The translations under genes were made by a program, and so were the position numbers. DNA of 64,000 nucleotides, from contig NZ_ML660104.1 in NCBI RefSeq assembly GCF_007004655.1, forward strand, positions 62,001 through 126,000. The letters are read 5' to 3'. The DNA comes from Exilibacterium tricleocarpae. GTDB taxonomy: Bacteria > Pseudomonadota > Gammaproteobacteria > Pseudomonadales > Cellvibrionaceae. Each line of letters opens with the position of its first letter. Position 1 is the stretch's first letter. Shown here in pieces: positions 31,801 through 36,898 of this stretch. The notes under the pieces are model-generated. The model saw nothing but the letters and a program-made list of their open reading frames with translations, ran no database searches and was not told the origin of the DNA.

Positions 31801-33200
31801 TTGCCGAAGCGCTGGGTTTTGAACTGACCTCAGTGACTCGGTATCTTCCTTCAGTCGGACCAGGAGCACCGTCGGTGCCCATTGAAGTGCCGGCGCTGTC
31901 GCTCGGCGATGCCAATACTTTCCTGGCCGAGTTGGAGGCCTCCTTCGCCTTTGACTTCGAGGACGGTACCCAGCGGCGCTTGGCCTTTATTCCCGAGGGG
32001 GTGACGCCTGAAGAAGCCAAACAGGCGGTGCTGTTCGATATCGGCAAGCGAGCTGATGCTCTGCAGGTGGCGTTGATTGTGGATGCCATCGATATCGCTG
32101 TGGAGGCCGGGGGCGGACTGATCGATACCACCGTCGCCTTTAACCAATCGACATTCAACACGATACAGGTGCGTCTGGCAGAATCGTCCACCGACGACTT
32201 CCTGCGTCGGCAGGAAGCTGAGTTCAGTCGTACGGTTGATCTGCAGGCAGAGTTGTTGGAACAGGTCCGCGAGGGCAGTTTCTTTGAACGATTACAGGCA
32301 TCATTCGCCCTGAGTGCAATTGGGCAATCTATCGAGGGGCAGGCCACGGGTGTGTTCATCGCCTCGGAGGTAAACCGTATCGACCAGGCGATCGACTTTT
32401 CCTTTGACGAGGATGCGCCGGCTGATTTGCGCTCAGATGCGCAGACAGAGTTGATTCTCGAAGGGGCGCTACTGGCTGTCGATATTGCTTCACTGGGTGC
32501 CGGTAAGGCCGCGAGCGTCGCTACCAAGGCATTCCGCGCCGCCGAAAATCTGGCGACCGGTGCGCGCCGGACCGTCAGGGGACTGCGTTCAGGTGAACTG
32601 GCGTTCAGGCGGTTGCCGGTGTTTATCGACAGGGCAGCCCTGGCCGGCAGGCTCAACAGCGGTCTGCCGCTGGATGCGATCAGACTGCGCAATCCTATTG
32701 TACGGACCGCCGACAACGTTTTAACCCCTGCATTGCGGCAAAGTGACGATCTGTTTGATGTTCTGGACAATGTGAATGTGTCCGGACTCACGACGAGGCA
32801 GACCGGAGCCTTTGGCGAGGAGATTGCAGAGCGCTTCCTCAGGCAAAATGACTTCACGGATATATTCGCCGTACAAAACAGAAGCAATAACGGCATTGAT
32901 ATTGTCGCCAGAAACAGCGACGGCGTGTTGCAGTTTTTTGAAGTCAAAGCCTCAAAGGTCGGCCAGATTGGTAACTTATCGAGACGACAGCAAAACTTCA
33001 CCGGTTTTGTCGAGGAGATTCTGACCGACGCCGCCAATAGAACCGGGCGCTATCAGAATATCGATGCGCTCACCCAGCGCAATGCCAGAAGCGCATTGCG
33101 GGATTTCCGGGCGACTATCAGTCGCGGGGAGGAAATTTCCGGGTTCGGTATAGGAGTTGATCTAAAGGCACAGCAGTTGCTAATATCTCCCATTAGATAA
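13833..33200 (+). CDS. Giant RHS/YD-repeat polymorphic toxin (6455 aa)
   Basis: One uninterrupted frame of 19.4 kb. Residues 1-185 form an RHS-type N-terminal region (GQGEQIYVNAANGNLLIQQQ, FVRTYNSRG) without Sec signal, PAAR or VgrG. YD repeats of the form YDAxGNR...TDAxGN fill ~186-5330, expected to build a spiral beta-cage. They are broken by a beta-sandwich module (~1040-1190, DDFESGLGNY to DDVYIDEIEV) and a block of Fn3-like domains (~4130-4660). Then follow LysM 1 (~5352-5406, AAGDTLQSIAAVVYGNPSLW), a hydrophobic segment (~5443-5470), an Ala/Gly-rich helical region, LysM 2 (~5799-5859), a DPLGL motif at ~5896 and a linker. The C-terminus (~6315-6455) looks like a PD-(D/E)XK nuclease: GAFGEEIAERFL, NNGIDIV (D6356), FFEVKAS (E6370, K6372). 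An immunity candidate follows. The secretion route is unknown. Confidence 0.9.
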   Translation: MAVIVSGNEAGLLDSSLSVLNRNDRSKNSNLGQGEQIYVNAANGNLLIQQQDIFLPSFGEDFTFVRTYNSRGTITNEESRLDAPEHQVDDPRWRFSTGVFLEWARPDEDENPAIDENYFWITYGDGSKFEYLYDQDRGLWVSTDGAGAYETLELTRGELVPDDDDWDDNRIWYTVTRADQTTYSFDAVGRLRETIDPNGVNMTYEYGGNDLLSRVLDDSGHILRFSYDSDRLVRIRDENDTTLVQYAYDNEDIVAVTDRFGHITRYTYNDEGLITNIRLPEQQVVDGQTQTFDRREIELKYERLEWDSGSQDDIDDTDSKAWVVREIIDAGGGSTTFEYNFQFQDDPTAARRFFGHYDRAEEEEYPGNGVPEDSVDPYSHFSGGTTTMVDALGNNRAFSNDAQFSAWRLANGYYATYSTAQAGSDPSFQAQVDAIRNAHSLTYSYRADGYLTSVVDQQGFETTYQYDGSDNLIAVTDRNGYGAITSDSSYYRELRKELGFVDVAGNGKLVAELSVAEKQALLEAFTSHFTYDDDGNLLSATDNADNRTTFTYTDFNKVSSSTSALGNALVTSDEQQYQEKRIALGYAALVADLSAGDSQALLDLHTTFFDYDAGQNLVERRDPGGDITRFDYDANGNQIRRTVFLDAADLNDPAKQQVTEFTYDAFGNNIRTVDAEGNITHSDFDIYGNLTQFIDGNGGVTSLTYDADNRLLSVTDPVGNTTLNTYDAVGNRISVTDANGNTITQVFDRNNNLIATLDPVQNDPAQDRLTQFEYDVVGNQTAVVDAEGRRTEFVFNARRELVEAISAEVVGADGATPTSYSSTFAYDGEGNRVRATNNRGFTTEVLYTQNNLVRQQTEPNGQITRIVYDANNNQIQITAGVQLAPSLRQVLSFTYDEENQLVTQTDAEGNVTQFAYDAPGNRVAVTDANGNITEFEYDGNNRRVREIFAEVIDPVTQAPVRYTIDHIFDANGNEIETIDENGSSTRFTFDQSNKLLVVEDPNGIKTVFQYDTRDNRTAVIIGADVTVTEPPPPPEPTQVILSYDDFESGLGNYVDGGGDMQLYTGGTFAHQGNNAANIQDNSGVASSFFHAGSYDITGFATLEIDFWYHAVSMENNEDFFVQLWDGSTWQTVATFARGRDFENNEFKHALVTVSSDDYNFAADARVRFMADASSNGDDVYIDEIEVRAITGSAPNPGKEITINNVDEAQITRYIYDQFNQVIAQVDGVGNALAESDATLYQDLRQELGFAALVADLAPADQQALRDLYTQRFSYDRVGNQIAATDNLGRTIAFQFDALNRIVQQTDALGGQAQIRYDGNGNRVAQIDEEGRVTTWAYDSVDEVVSITDPLGVVTARTYDDFRNLTAETRAFGTVEDRTNTFEYDLNNRVIAQTDPLAHRQSFEYDAVGNRVRAVDGRGNSTQFLYDALNRNIKIIDPLSFETTFEYDGVGNRITSVDRRGGITRFSYDPGNRQIEATDAEGRVVTFSYDQRGNRIEQRTAAGTADEAITIFEYDAENNLRRVIDAEGGITEADYDRVYNTVVSTDANGNATTTEFDALNRTIRITDAENQTIQFVYDAVGNRLQETDPLGRITELVYDANDRLIRRIAADSVETHFAYDEVGNQISITRAANTADAVTEIFLYDLDDRLISQTDGAGNITTFLYDENDNQTRVTDPNGNTTLFTHDANNQVTLIEDPEGNLVQLAYDGNGNRIQVIDGRGNATTTYYNANDEISLSVDAEGYARSFAYDNNGNVIRETLHMTALALPLDPALEPSPPLSANDQTVTLEYDRLNRITARIDAEGFRTEFAYDAIGNRLELRQFRDLAGTDIAVTRTYFDDVNRRIAETSAEGYLSEFGYDAVGNLIRRVTYEQRVAAPGSATPTPQPGDSGREEAFMFDAVNRQVRSVSALGVNTDFEYDKRGNRTAVIDAADTLDQRRTEFAYDGADRLTDTIDALGTVTRLILDGNGNVIERRDAFGTGQERLTAFAYDGNNRLISQTNAIGVTTLMVYDGNGNQVAMTRASGLPEARTETREYDKNNRQIATVNGEGERDESEYDGAGNRIRLIQAPGLAEQRVTVFEYDRDNRQTAQVDAEGVRSEFRYDGAGNQIELIEAVGVPSEERRFLRAYDLDNRLVQATDPLGGIKAFEYDVLGSQIRVVDENGGVQINAFDAIGRLLSSRSAGGILTENAYDLRDNLVSSALSFVDGSDLRVTVFDYDLLDRQITVTDANGYSTEIAYDVFDNQIQVTSGLYLLSAADPDYEAARAALAFPQTTVSQYDAVDRLVKFTDARGTETVFGYDAVGNRTSVIDGANVSGDRLSRFSFDLANRLIESVNPEGGITRNQYDALGQLVQKSVLQSDDGLGNQVWIDTGFGYDNNGRVVERVDGEGNRAEYEYDAVGNQLLVRSAAGTADQRTTRFEYDLNNRITAEIDGEGNRTEFAYDTLGNRIRVTDPRGSITRFYFDADSRLVSRLNAGGYVVESEYDSAGNRLLQREFFGVFSGVADDFVPPQPPTSPQDRETRFTYDGNGQLATRIEADGAVYQFSYDGVGNLAKETDSLGRETLFAYNLTNQLTVLTAADGVETHYGYDLVGNRTTIIRAANTAAAAVETFDYDLNNRLVREVDGLGNTRRTLAYDKADNQLAETDGNGNSTVFAYDLNNRLVAFSDAEGGTITYGYDGVGNRTEITDRNGNPEVKFYNDNNQVTFAIDRAGYVTAFDYDANGNIVTQTLYMQPLPLPIDPSVAPVPVIGGSDQVTRFEYDLLNRVTVRIDAEGFRTEFVYDAAGNKLQTRQYRDLAGTDIAVGYSYFDAVNREIARLSAEGYLTQFSYDSEGNRLSIAVFDEPVAVPATGLPAPVSGDAGRLEQFSYDAVDRLVRSTTAAGVNTDFEYDARSNRTATIEAVGTDDQRRSEFVFDLADRLTDSVDALGSVVHFTLDGNGNVLERREAFGTPQERLTAFVYDGNNRVVSETDAIGTVSTFAYDANGNVVSATKAAGLAEQRIELFEYDRNNRRTAEVNGEGERTESAYDGAGNRIGLTLAPGLAEQRINTFEFDRDNRLVAAVDGEGVRVEYRYDGVGNKVETIQAVGIAGEQRHTFYAYDLDNRLVQVTDPLGGVTQYTYDVLGNQTQIIDTRGGLQTNVFDALGRLVSSLSAGDILTTNSYDLRGNILSTTQSFGDGSDARTSHYRYDLLDRQTVITDPEGFSTLIDYDAFGNQTRVDHGLYLPQPGDADYSADKAARAFPQVNRFAFDAADRLLSVTDGEGNITTYAYDAVGNRIRLTEAANTEPRITTFSYDLANRLLETRSPEGGISRNSYDAAGNRTAEALLQSDDGLTQVWINRTFEYDANGRLAAATDPYGVRTEYAYDAAGNQTLMRAAAGTGDERITRMEYDLNNRLRAEIDAEENRTEFEYDAAGNRIKVTDAEGRVARFYFDGSNNLVGILDAESYVNHFGYDAAGNRVNETIFMTRFVGPVDDFVAPAPPTAAGDRTFTSTFDGKGQVIERIEADGSTTGFEYDAAGNLLREVKFSNTDAPRELLYSYDLNNRLATFIDVDGTVTAFGYDGANNRVSETITNSSDPNAVRLTVFEYDLNNRLVREVFDPAGLNLVQTTDYDLVGNAVVNTNPNGDATLTEYDLNNRAVRQIDALGNDTLFAYDAVGNQVSLTDANGQVTDFVYDGNNRVIQQIAPAIVKYTIDGGSENLRPAITRVYDAVGNEVQVTDAEGFVSTRYFDSNDRIVAEINGDGVLREFSYNAAGEITGETLYMTRLAGAAPDPQTRPAPPAGESRSTAREYDLNGRLTRILLPAVEVTTLTGTDTDSPTAVTATVQPEERFSYDAFGNQVEAFDRNGNRTLAYYDVKDRLVAQVDAEGYLTEFDYDAQDNVVEQRIYTQPLDTAALGPDNRPAPPGGEVYQTNRSYDTASRLIGELSPSVEVFDPATLTTTEERVLTQFTYDGVGNQLSRTLAAGSAQAFTEYTYYDALNRQVAIIDGNRVVNLFGYDANGNQTLAKRLFNPVAAGVDLATLSGSTNFNVLVGNNSNDQQLNRLYDALNRLSSETELMGPGSGDDLVQQFGYDANGNRTRAVDADGFVQQFSYDGVGNLIKSVSPDASGTIYDYDAAGNQIFAFTGQLDSIPAPALDTRVTLGEALTVGWELPVDARVQSYVVYDTVSHIDLDSYANQTPVLGTWFSTSGSAAIATDGLNPGDSVFFRVVTQDAAGSLTWTAEQRVTIAPRITDVAVTQTGPDALDIDVRFDAAVAAPTLFFGMSGSTDTPVALVDLGGGNFRASLNGVTNPQELFYRISWEDGSGAAFVSEELPFEALGDHVGISSTLSETAVVSGPDTFYQVNVDTVVPAGTAAGLLGLAATWRGIDDPAISGSASVEGVDSGLGFSTFGLVLGSESPLPAGSYTVTLRAVGETEDLILDTFEVTVGSGLVTGIERSASWTVPAGVDDAQVVIVDGVRVAASREGERLVAALDLPTAGATLGYSAFYGTAVAESHTTSVTSTEITETDESTTPPTVTTLGFDLAIAAELAAAEAAAVNGDLRLAWRAAGSGTEFANQEVMVAAGSTYTATLPLLEAGAYDLKIFYLDNNGNEVIVDWLRADTAVADITVEGNSVVITASETAGEITLAADDTIVVDPGLYSGPVSGALNNLVLAPVATGNLGDSIAVDGRNAGYFTENRYDALNNRIATNAENGVWRELGVDANGNVVATYSFGEEGAANAIATFTAFDGRNREVARFAAPAQVDGQVAPQRAVTRFVYDVQDRVVAEIDPRGGTTSRTWNALGSQLTETDQLFNTTTFRYDRLGRNTAEIDALGNTQYKFYDTVGNQIQVIDGEGNSTAFAYDVFGRRTAVTNALNQTVTMAYDQRDRLVAATDGLGQTTTYAYDGRDNRTVTIDANNHRTEQVWDGLGRVVDTITFQNGQTVRDSSQYDAYGNEVATIDAEGRITSNIYGAFGRLLQRVDPAGRVTFFEYDQQGRLIREWNPSSGKDIRRSYDDAGRQLTVNDLGTGVSTAYRYDVAGNRLNEVVTTPGNAHNRNVTHAYDAVGQMVRWADSVTGMQTNYEWDGAGNLHRAFTDPGYDPDGEGLGAGTLFVDHVYSYDGNNRVTQMTQRGELDMQYSYDAAGNRIMVNSRGVLTDYFYDANGRVIRAESGGNTSADWQYDNVGNVTRFRTFDSNGSVDKVITKQYFENNRNFFTNDDGQQTTLTLDKSGRVTRTKLVDDGDTFYFDHFYNAAGLETRINARGKDVGGRTTNRYDENDNLVETDKGEGDNQDSNEILHFVYNTDNQILFRSNETGKDNVVLDTEFAYANGNPVGQTGQTEDAASETLLDTGRYNLVQPLGEDFPDTTVTSVTAAAGDTLQSIAAVVYGNPSLWFVLAEANGIQPGEALREGQRLVIPNTVETGRLTADTHVVYDEGEIIGSTLPNLKSDPQDGGCGGFLAIIIIVVIAVVAIIATAGLATAFLGGAAAAASASLGAQVAAFALAGAIVGAAASIVQQGLFIALNYQDEFSWRSVAAGAVSGALSGAAQGVAFAQSVGAIANLRFAKAAASALKVASAASKQLIENGKITSWTSLATAALGSTNSGVNVDGATIELAGFVSDEALSFITPWVELTESALRNNGELSATDWTNAISSTLSAAYAADGKSFGGDTVFARLGLADTQSLINLAAGGALASFDKDAGIDYIANAIGNEVGSFIGRQIVAVTGQAELTRETLANARQQRADARAARNNTPAANEPMTAVGTEADPDKLTAPAAASSDDISPPPGSPEDTPVLTTLEDADGDQVTDPTSIRRIEPEDTFWTIAKGQFEALGLNPTNAEIQRQTQILMQLNPDLDARNLPPGEELILIAPDSGIDVSQATVDRYETDASAGLQESLAAGRLEDSIVSRLDPLGLGGLDAGAVVPPTEVALTEEELLDQALQNFLAEKQAEVDILTSTPLEELRDNRRKALILTEEELQDLRADVERGFDAEAGKVEISGEFSQVAEALGFELTSVTRYLPSVGPGAPSVPIEVPALSLGDANTFLAELEASFAFDFEDGTQRRLAFIPEGVTPEEAKQAVLFDIGKRADALQVALIVDAIDIAVEAGGGLIDTTVAFNQSTFNTIQVRLAESSTDDFLRRQEAEFSRTVDLQAELLEQVREGSFFERLQASFALSAIGQSIEGQATGVFIASEVNRIDQAIDFSFDEDAPADLRSDAQTELILEGALLAVDIASLGAGKAASVATKAFRAAENLATGARRTVRGLRSGELAFRRLPVFIDRAALAGRLNSGLPLDAIRLRNPIVRTADNVLTPALRQSDDLFDVLDNVNVSGLTTRQTGAFGEEIAERFLRQNDFTDIFAVQNRSNNGIDIVARNSDGVLQFFEVKASKVGQIGNLSRRQQNFTGFVEEILTDAANRTGRYQNIDALTQRNARSALRDFRATISRGEEISGFGIGVDLKAQQLLISPIR
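15277..17680 (+). repeat. Three-copy helical spacer unit within the YD repeats
   Basis: A ~45-residue non-YD unit appears at about 15277-15450, 15535-15680 and 17522-17680. Its pattern is S(D/E)-x-x-x-Y-x-x-x-R-x-x-LG-(F/Y), VADLS/A, QALLDL and then return to a YD repeat. The second and third copies share YAALVADLS/FAALVADLA and QALLDLH/QALRDLY. The predicted helical character contrasts with the surrounding all-beta repeats. Confidence 0.7.
18640..24470 (+). repeat. ~2.9-kb internal tandem duplication in the RHS gene
   Basis: Two adjacent blocks (~18640-21550 and ~21551-24470) encode the same ordered series of unusual landmarks about 2910 bp apart: RDLAGTDIAV (19300 and 22210), LLQSDDGL (20902 and 23812), and FVPPQPPTSPQD versus FVAPAPPTAAGD (21351 and 24258). 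Ordinary YD repeats alone would not give collinear copies of these. Divergence is substantial, so the duplication is old. Confidence 0.75.
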
Positions 33201-33221
33201 GTGGCAGCCAGGTGACAGTGC

Positions 33222-34103
33222 GTGAGTATTTCATATGAAGGGCTTTTGCAGTCTGTACGAGAAAATTACCTGCAAACGCCCGCTGAATCAGGTATTTCCA
33301 TCGCCGAGGAACTCGACTATATCGAGGCCGACTTGGCGCAGGGGCTGGTGTCAACGCTAGGCAATGTCAGCGATTCGCTCGGTTTAATCGCGACTATCAA
33401 AGCTGTAGCCGGGATCGGGACTTTGCTGAGGGGCGATAAGAGCGGCTGGGCAGATATAGGCAGCTCTATGTCTTACCGATTATGGAATATCAAGCTGGCC
33501 CGGCAAGCTCTGAAAAATGCTATAGCTTTCAATCCCAATAGAAATTTGCCTGAGTTGAGAGTAGAGTTCAGTCCGGCCGCAGGCTTGCTCTTGCACGCCG
33601 TATCGCAAGGTGAGGACGCAGCTGCAGGTGAAATGGTCAAAGTGCTTGAGGATATCTTTTTTGATCCGGCGTATCTCAATCGAGAGACTGTCGATAACAG
33701 CATTTACGAACGTTTTGCCCTCAATGTTTATTACTTTTTAAAAGGCGGAGATACCCGCAAGACTTTGGCGTTCAATACCGGGAATGTTTATAAAAACCTG
33801 CTGGACAGTTTACTGGCACCTGATTTTGATTCGCAATTAGTTGTCGATTTGTGCGACTATCACTGTGACAATATCGAAGACCGTGGAGACCGACGCCCCG
33901 AGTTTTGTTCCCGCCCATTTGATCTATTGCCTGTTGAAGTCCTGGCGATCTATCGGATCAGGCGCAATGCCGGCCTGGAGACGCCGGCGGTCGACCATCC
34001 TCTACTCAACCCCCTGTTTACGCATATGCCCGATTTGCAGTTTGAAAACGATGAGCTCATCGACAGGATCGAGGCTGCTTATTTGGAAATGCCGGCGGCA
34101 TAA
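33222..34103 (+). CDS. Candidate immunity protein for the RHS toxin
   Basis: 293 aa with a GTG start 21 nt after the toxin stop and AGGTGA as SD, so translation is likely coupled. The protein is mostly alpha-helical by composition, with no signal peptide and a soluble, acidic character. Position directly behind the C-terminal nuclease domain is the standard place for an immunity gene of a polymorphic toxin. Features such as DIFFDPAYLNRETVD and FALNVYYFLKGGDTRKTL recall Imm49-type immunity proteins, but I would not assert that family. No partner in another pathway is suggested by context. Confidence 0.65.
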   Translation: MSISYEGLLQSVRENYLQTPAESGISIAEELDYIEADLAQGLVSTLGNVSDSLGLIATIKAVAGIGTLLRGDKSGWADIGSSMSYRLWNIKLARQALKNAIAFNPNRNLPELRVEFSPAAGLLLHAVSQGEDAAAGEMVKVLEDIFFDPAYLNRETVDNSIYERFALNVYYFLKGGDTRKTLAFNTGNVYKNLLDSLLAPDFDSQLVVDLCDYHCDNIEDRGDRRPEFCSRPFDLLPVEVLAIYRIRRNAGLETPAVDHPLLNPLFTHMPDLQFENDELIDRIEAAYLEMPAA

Positions 34104-34108
34104 GTGAG

Positions 34109-34157
34109 GCGAGTACCCAGGGTGTGCCAATACCGGATATTGGCCTGTGGTACCCGC
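34109..34157. terminator. Hairpin between convergent genes, possible bidirectional terminator
   Basis: A perfect inner stem GCCAATA/TATTGGC (loop CCGGA, 34126-34144) is extended by the near-complementary outer arms GCGAGTAC and GTACCCGC. It lies just after the immunity gene stop and before the end of the convergent receptor gene. No T-run is present, so function is a guess. Confidence 0.35.
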
Positions 34158-34239
34158 TTTCGGTGGCACGGCATGTTTCAGGTTTAGCTCTGCGGTGACA
34201 GTGCCAACCGTCTGTAGCCGTGCCCCATTTTTGCGACGC

Positions 34240-36804
34240 TTAAAAGTTAATACCGGCGCGAAGGTAGTAGTAGGCGCCGTTAAATCCGGCTGCCGAGTTC
34301 AGCGGATAGATGGCACCCAGGAAGCCCGGCGTGCGGCCGGTCCAGACACTCTCGTCCGCCTGGGGTACCGACCACTCGTCTGGCCGCTCGTCGAACAGGT
34401 TTTTTGCGCCCACATTGAGACTGATTGATTCGGTTACCTGATACCCCACCTCTGCATCAACAACGAACAGACTTGGAGTAGTAACCGGCACGCTGGTATC
34501 ATTAAATACAAATTCAAAGGTTTCATCATAATAATTGCCTCGCAGCATAAAACTCCAATCACCTGACGTGTGTAGTGTGGTCAGCGTCAGTCGGCTTTCT
34601 GGCAGCGATTCCTCCAGTTCACGGATACGGGCCTCTGAAATTTCATCACCGGCGGTGATTTCCGTTTCAGTCCAGTTATAGGCCAGAGTAAAGTCCGTAT
34701 TACCAAGGTCGGACTCCAGCGGCCAGGTAGCAACCAGATCAACACCTTGTGTTTCGGAGCTGAAATCGTTGACAAAGAACTGAACGGAACTGATTGAAGC
34801 GGCATTGATAACCCCCGCAGCCTCCAATGCTGAGATATCGGCAGCCGTAATCGTGTCTTCTTTTAATGACAGTCGATCGTCCACTTCGATATTGAAGTAA
34901 TCGATCGTAAGATCTATTGACCCCAGTGAAAGGACTGTGCCGATGCTAAAGCTCGTGGACTCCTCCGGTTCCAGTTGTTGACCGCCTTTCTGTAAGGCCA
35001 CCGCACTAGTGGGGGAAACAACGAGTGTGTCGATTAACTGACCATTTTCAAAGCTGGTAGCTGAACGTCGCAGATCGCTCTGTCCCACGGTAGGTGCGCG
35101 GAAACCCGTGCTGTAAGCGCCACGTAGAGAAAACGAATCGGTAACATTCAACCGTGTCGCGATTTTGAAATCTGTTGTACTGCCGAAATCATCGAAGTCT
35201 TCAAAGCGTAGGGCGACTGACATCAGCCAGTTATCGGTAACATCGGCCTCGGTGTCGATGTAGAGAGCCTGACTGGTGCGCGAGAAACGACCGGCTACAT
35301 CTGAGGAGAAACCCTGGAAACCGTTGGAACCAATTGAGAAACCCTGCTCTTCAAGGCCGCCAGGGGCCCAGGACTCGGTCTGCCCTGCAATGATTTCAAA
35401 CTCTTCATCATGAAATTGTGCGCCAAAAGCGATGTTTAAATCGGAAGCCAAACCAATATCAATCGGGTAGGAAAAATCCGCATTAAGCAAACGCTCGGAC
35501 TGAATCTGTGTGCCAAGACTGAAATTGGTGGGTGTGTTTGGACCGTAAGACGCGTTGAGCGAATTTCGCATTTCATACTGTATCTCACTTTGTCCGAAAG
35601 ATGCGCTCAGATCATATTTTAAGTTGTCTGACCACTCACCCCGTACTCCGGCCACGAAGCTGGTGTCAATGACTTTACCGCCGAAACGCGGAGTGAAGCC
35701 GCCGGGATAAAGCTCGTTGAAAACGAAGCAATCGGGGTCATCCATAGTTTGCTGAAGATCCGCCGGTGCACTTGAACAAGCGCCGGAGCCGTCATCGGTT
35801 AGGTCAGCCACCAGCAAGCTCGCGCCGCCGTCATTGGAATAAACGCCACTGCGATTGGTCGGGTTGCGGTAGAAAAAGCTGCCGTCGGTATCGCGCGTGG
35901 CATAGTTGCCGAATGCATAGGCCTCACCGTCCACCCCGGTTTCAACAGCGGCATTGAAAAAGACTTTATAGTCCTCGGTTATCTCTGGTGTACCCCACAC
36001 GACTACCGGGTTGGGAACCGCCTCATTACCGGCGTCGATTAAGGTTTGAGCGCCTGTATCCTGAACGCCGCGGCTGGTGGGCGAGGTGTCTTTTGCCTCA
36101 AACGCCAAGGTTGCGAAACCGTTCGTCCCCAAGTGAGTACCGAACAGGCCAGAGATCTGTTTGATGGAACCATCACCCTCAGAATATTCACCCGTGCTGA
36201 CTTGAATTTTTCGCGCTTCAGGATCGTCGGCCAGTACAAAGTTTATCACTCCGGCAATGGCGTCGGAGCCATATTGTGCCGCCGCACCATCGCGTAGTAC
36301 TTCGACCTGCCTCATCGCTATGCCGGGTATTGGTGCAAGATCTACACCCTGTGCGCCCTTGTTGATACCGGAGATAAACTCTCCTATAACCGCACCTCGG
36401 TGGCGCCGCTTTCCATTGACCAATACCAGTGTGCTGTCGGAAGGTAAGCCGCGTAAGTTTGCGGGTCTAACCAGAGTGCCGGCATCGCTGATAGGTTCAC
36501 GACCGACATTATAGGAAGGCACAACATTAGTCAGTACATCCAATATGTCTGTACTGCCTTGCGCCTCTAAATCCGCTTGATTCAGTACATCCACAGGAAC
36601 CGGCGCCTGGGTGGCACTGCGGCCTTCACGTCTGGTACCGACTACGGCTATTTCCTCTATTACGGTGCTTCCCGAGGTGTCCTGATAAGCTATTTCAGTA
36701 CCATTTTGTGCCAAAACAGGCTGTATGACTGCAGTCGAGCAGCTTGTTGCAACCAGCAGTGCTTGAACGCCGCTTTTTCTTGAAAAGCTCTTCTTGTTTT
36801 TCAT
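34240..36804 (-). CDS. TonB-dependent outer-membrane receptor
   Basis: 854 aa from the ATG at 36804 (SD AGGAG); the frame is open 34 codons further but a signal peptide starts here (MKNKKSFSRKSGVQALLVAT, ending VLAQ). A TonB-box-like EEIAVVGTR is followed by the plug with LRGLPSDSTLVLVNGKRR, QVEVLRDGAAAQYGSDAIAG and INFVL. The large barrel ends YLRAGINF, with the usual terminal Phe. It lies 95 bp downstream of putP on the same strand and could be co-expressed. The substrate may be a peptide or amino-acid-related nutrient by context, but this is inference. Confidence 0.92.
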   Translation of the reverse strand: MKNKKSFSRKSGVQALLVATSCSTAVIQPVLAQNGTEIAYQDTSGSTVIEEIAVVGTRREGRSATQAPVPVDVLNQADLEAQGSTDILDVLTNVVPSYNVGREPISDAGTLVRPANLRGLPSDSTLVLVNGKRRHRGAVIGEFISGINKGAQGVDLAPIPGIAMRQVEVLRDGAAAQYGSDAIAGVINFVLADDPEARKIQVSTGEYSEGDGSIKQISGLFGTHLGTNGFATLAFEAKDTSPTSRGVQDTGAQTLIDAGNEAVPNPVVVWGTPEITEDYKVFFNAAVETGVDGEAYAFGNYATRDTDGSFFYRNPTNRSGVYSNDGGASLLVADLTDDGSGACSSAPADLQQTMDDPDCFVFNELYPGGFTPRFGGKVIDTSFVAGVRGEWSDNLKYDLSASFGQSEIQYEMRNSLNASYGPNTPTNFSLGTQIQSERLLNADFSYPIDIGLASDLNIAFGAQFHDEEFEIIAGQTESWAPGGLEEQGFSIGSNGFQGFSSDVAGRFSRTSQALYIDTEADVTDNWLMSVALRFEDFDDFGSTTDFKIATRLNVTDSFSLRGAYSTGFRAPTVGQSDLRRSATSFENGQLIDTLVVSPTSAVALQKGGQQLEPEESTSFSIGTVLSLGSIDLTIDYFNIEVDDRLSLKEDTITAADISALEAAGVINAASISSVQFFVNDFSSETQGVDLVATWPLESDLGNTDFTLAYNWTETEITAGDEISEARIRELEESLPESRLTLTTLHTSGDWSFMLRGNYYDETFEFVFNDTSVPVTTPSLFVVDAEVGYQVTESISLNVGAKNLFDERPDEWSVPQADESVWTGRTPGFLGAIYPLNSAAGFNGAYYYLRAGINF

Positions 36805-36898
36805 CTTCTCGCTCCTGTATAAGTATAAAAATAGGAAGTTTTTTAGTGGAGAGTCACCACTAAGTCTTTTATCTGTTTTGTAGCTACCTGTCTTGTTG

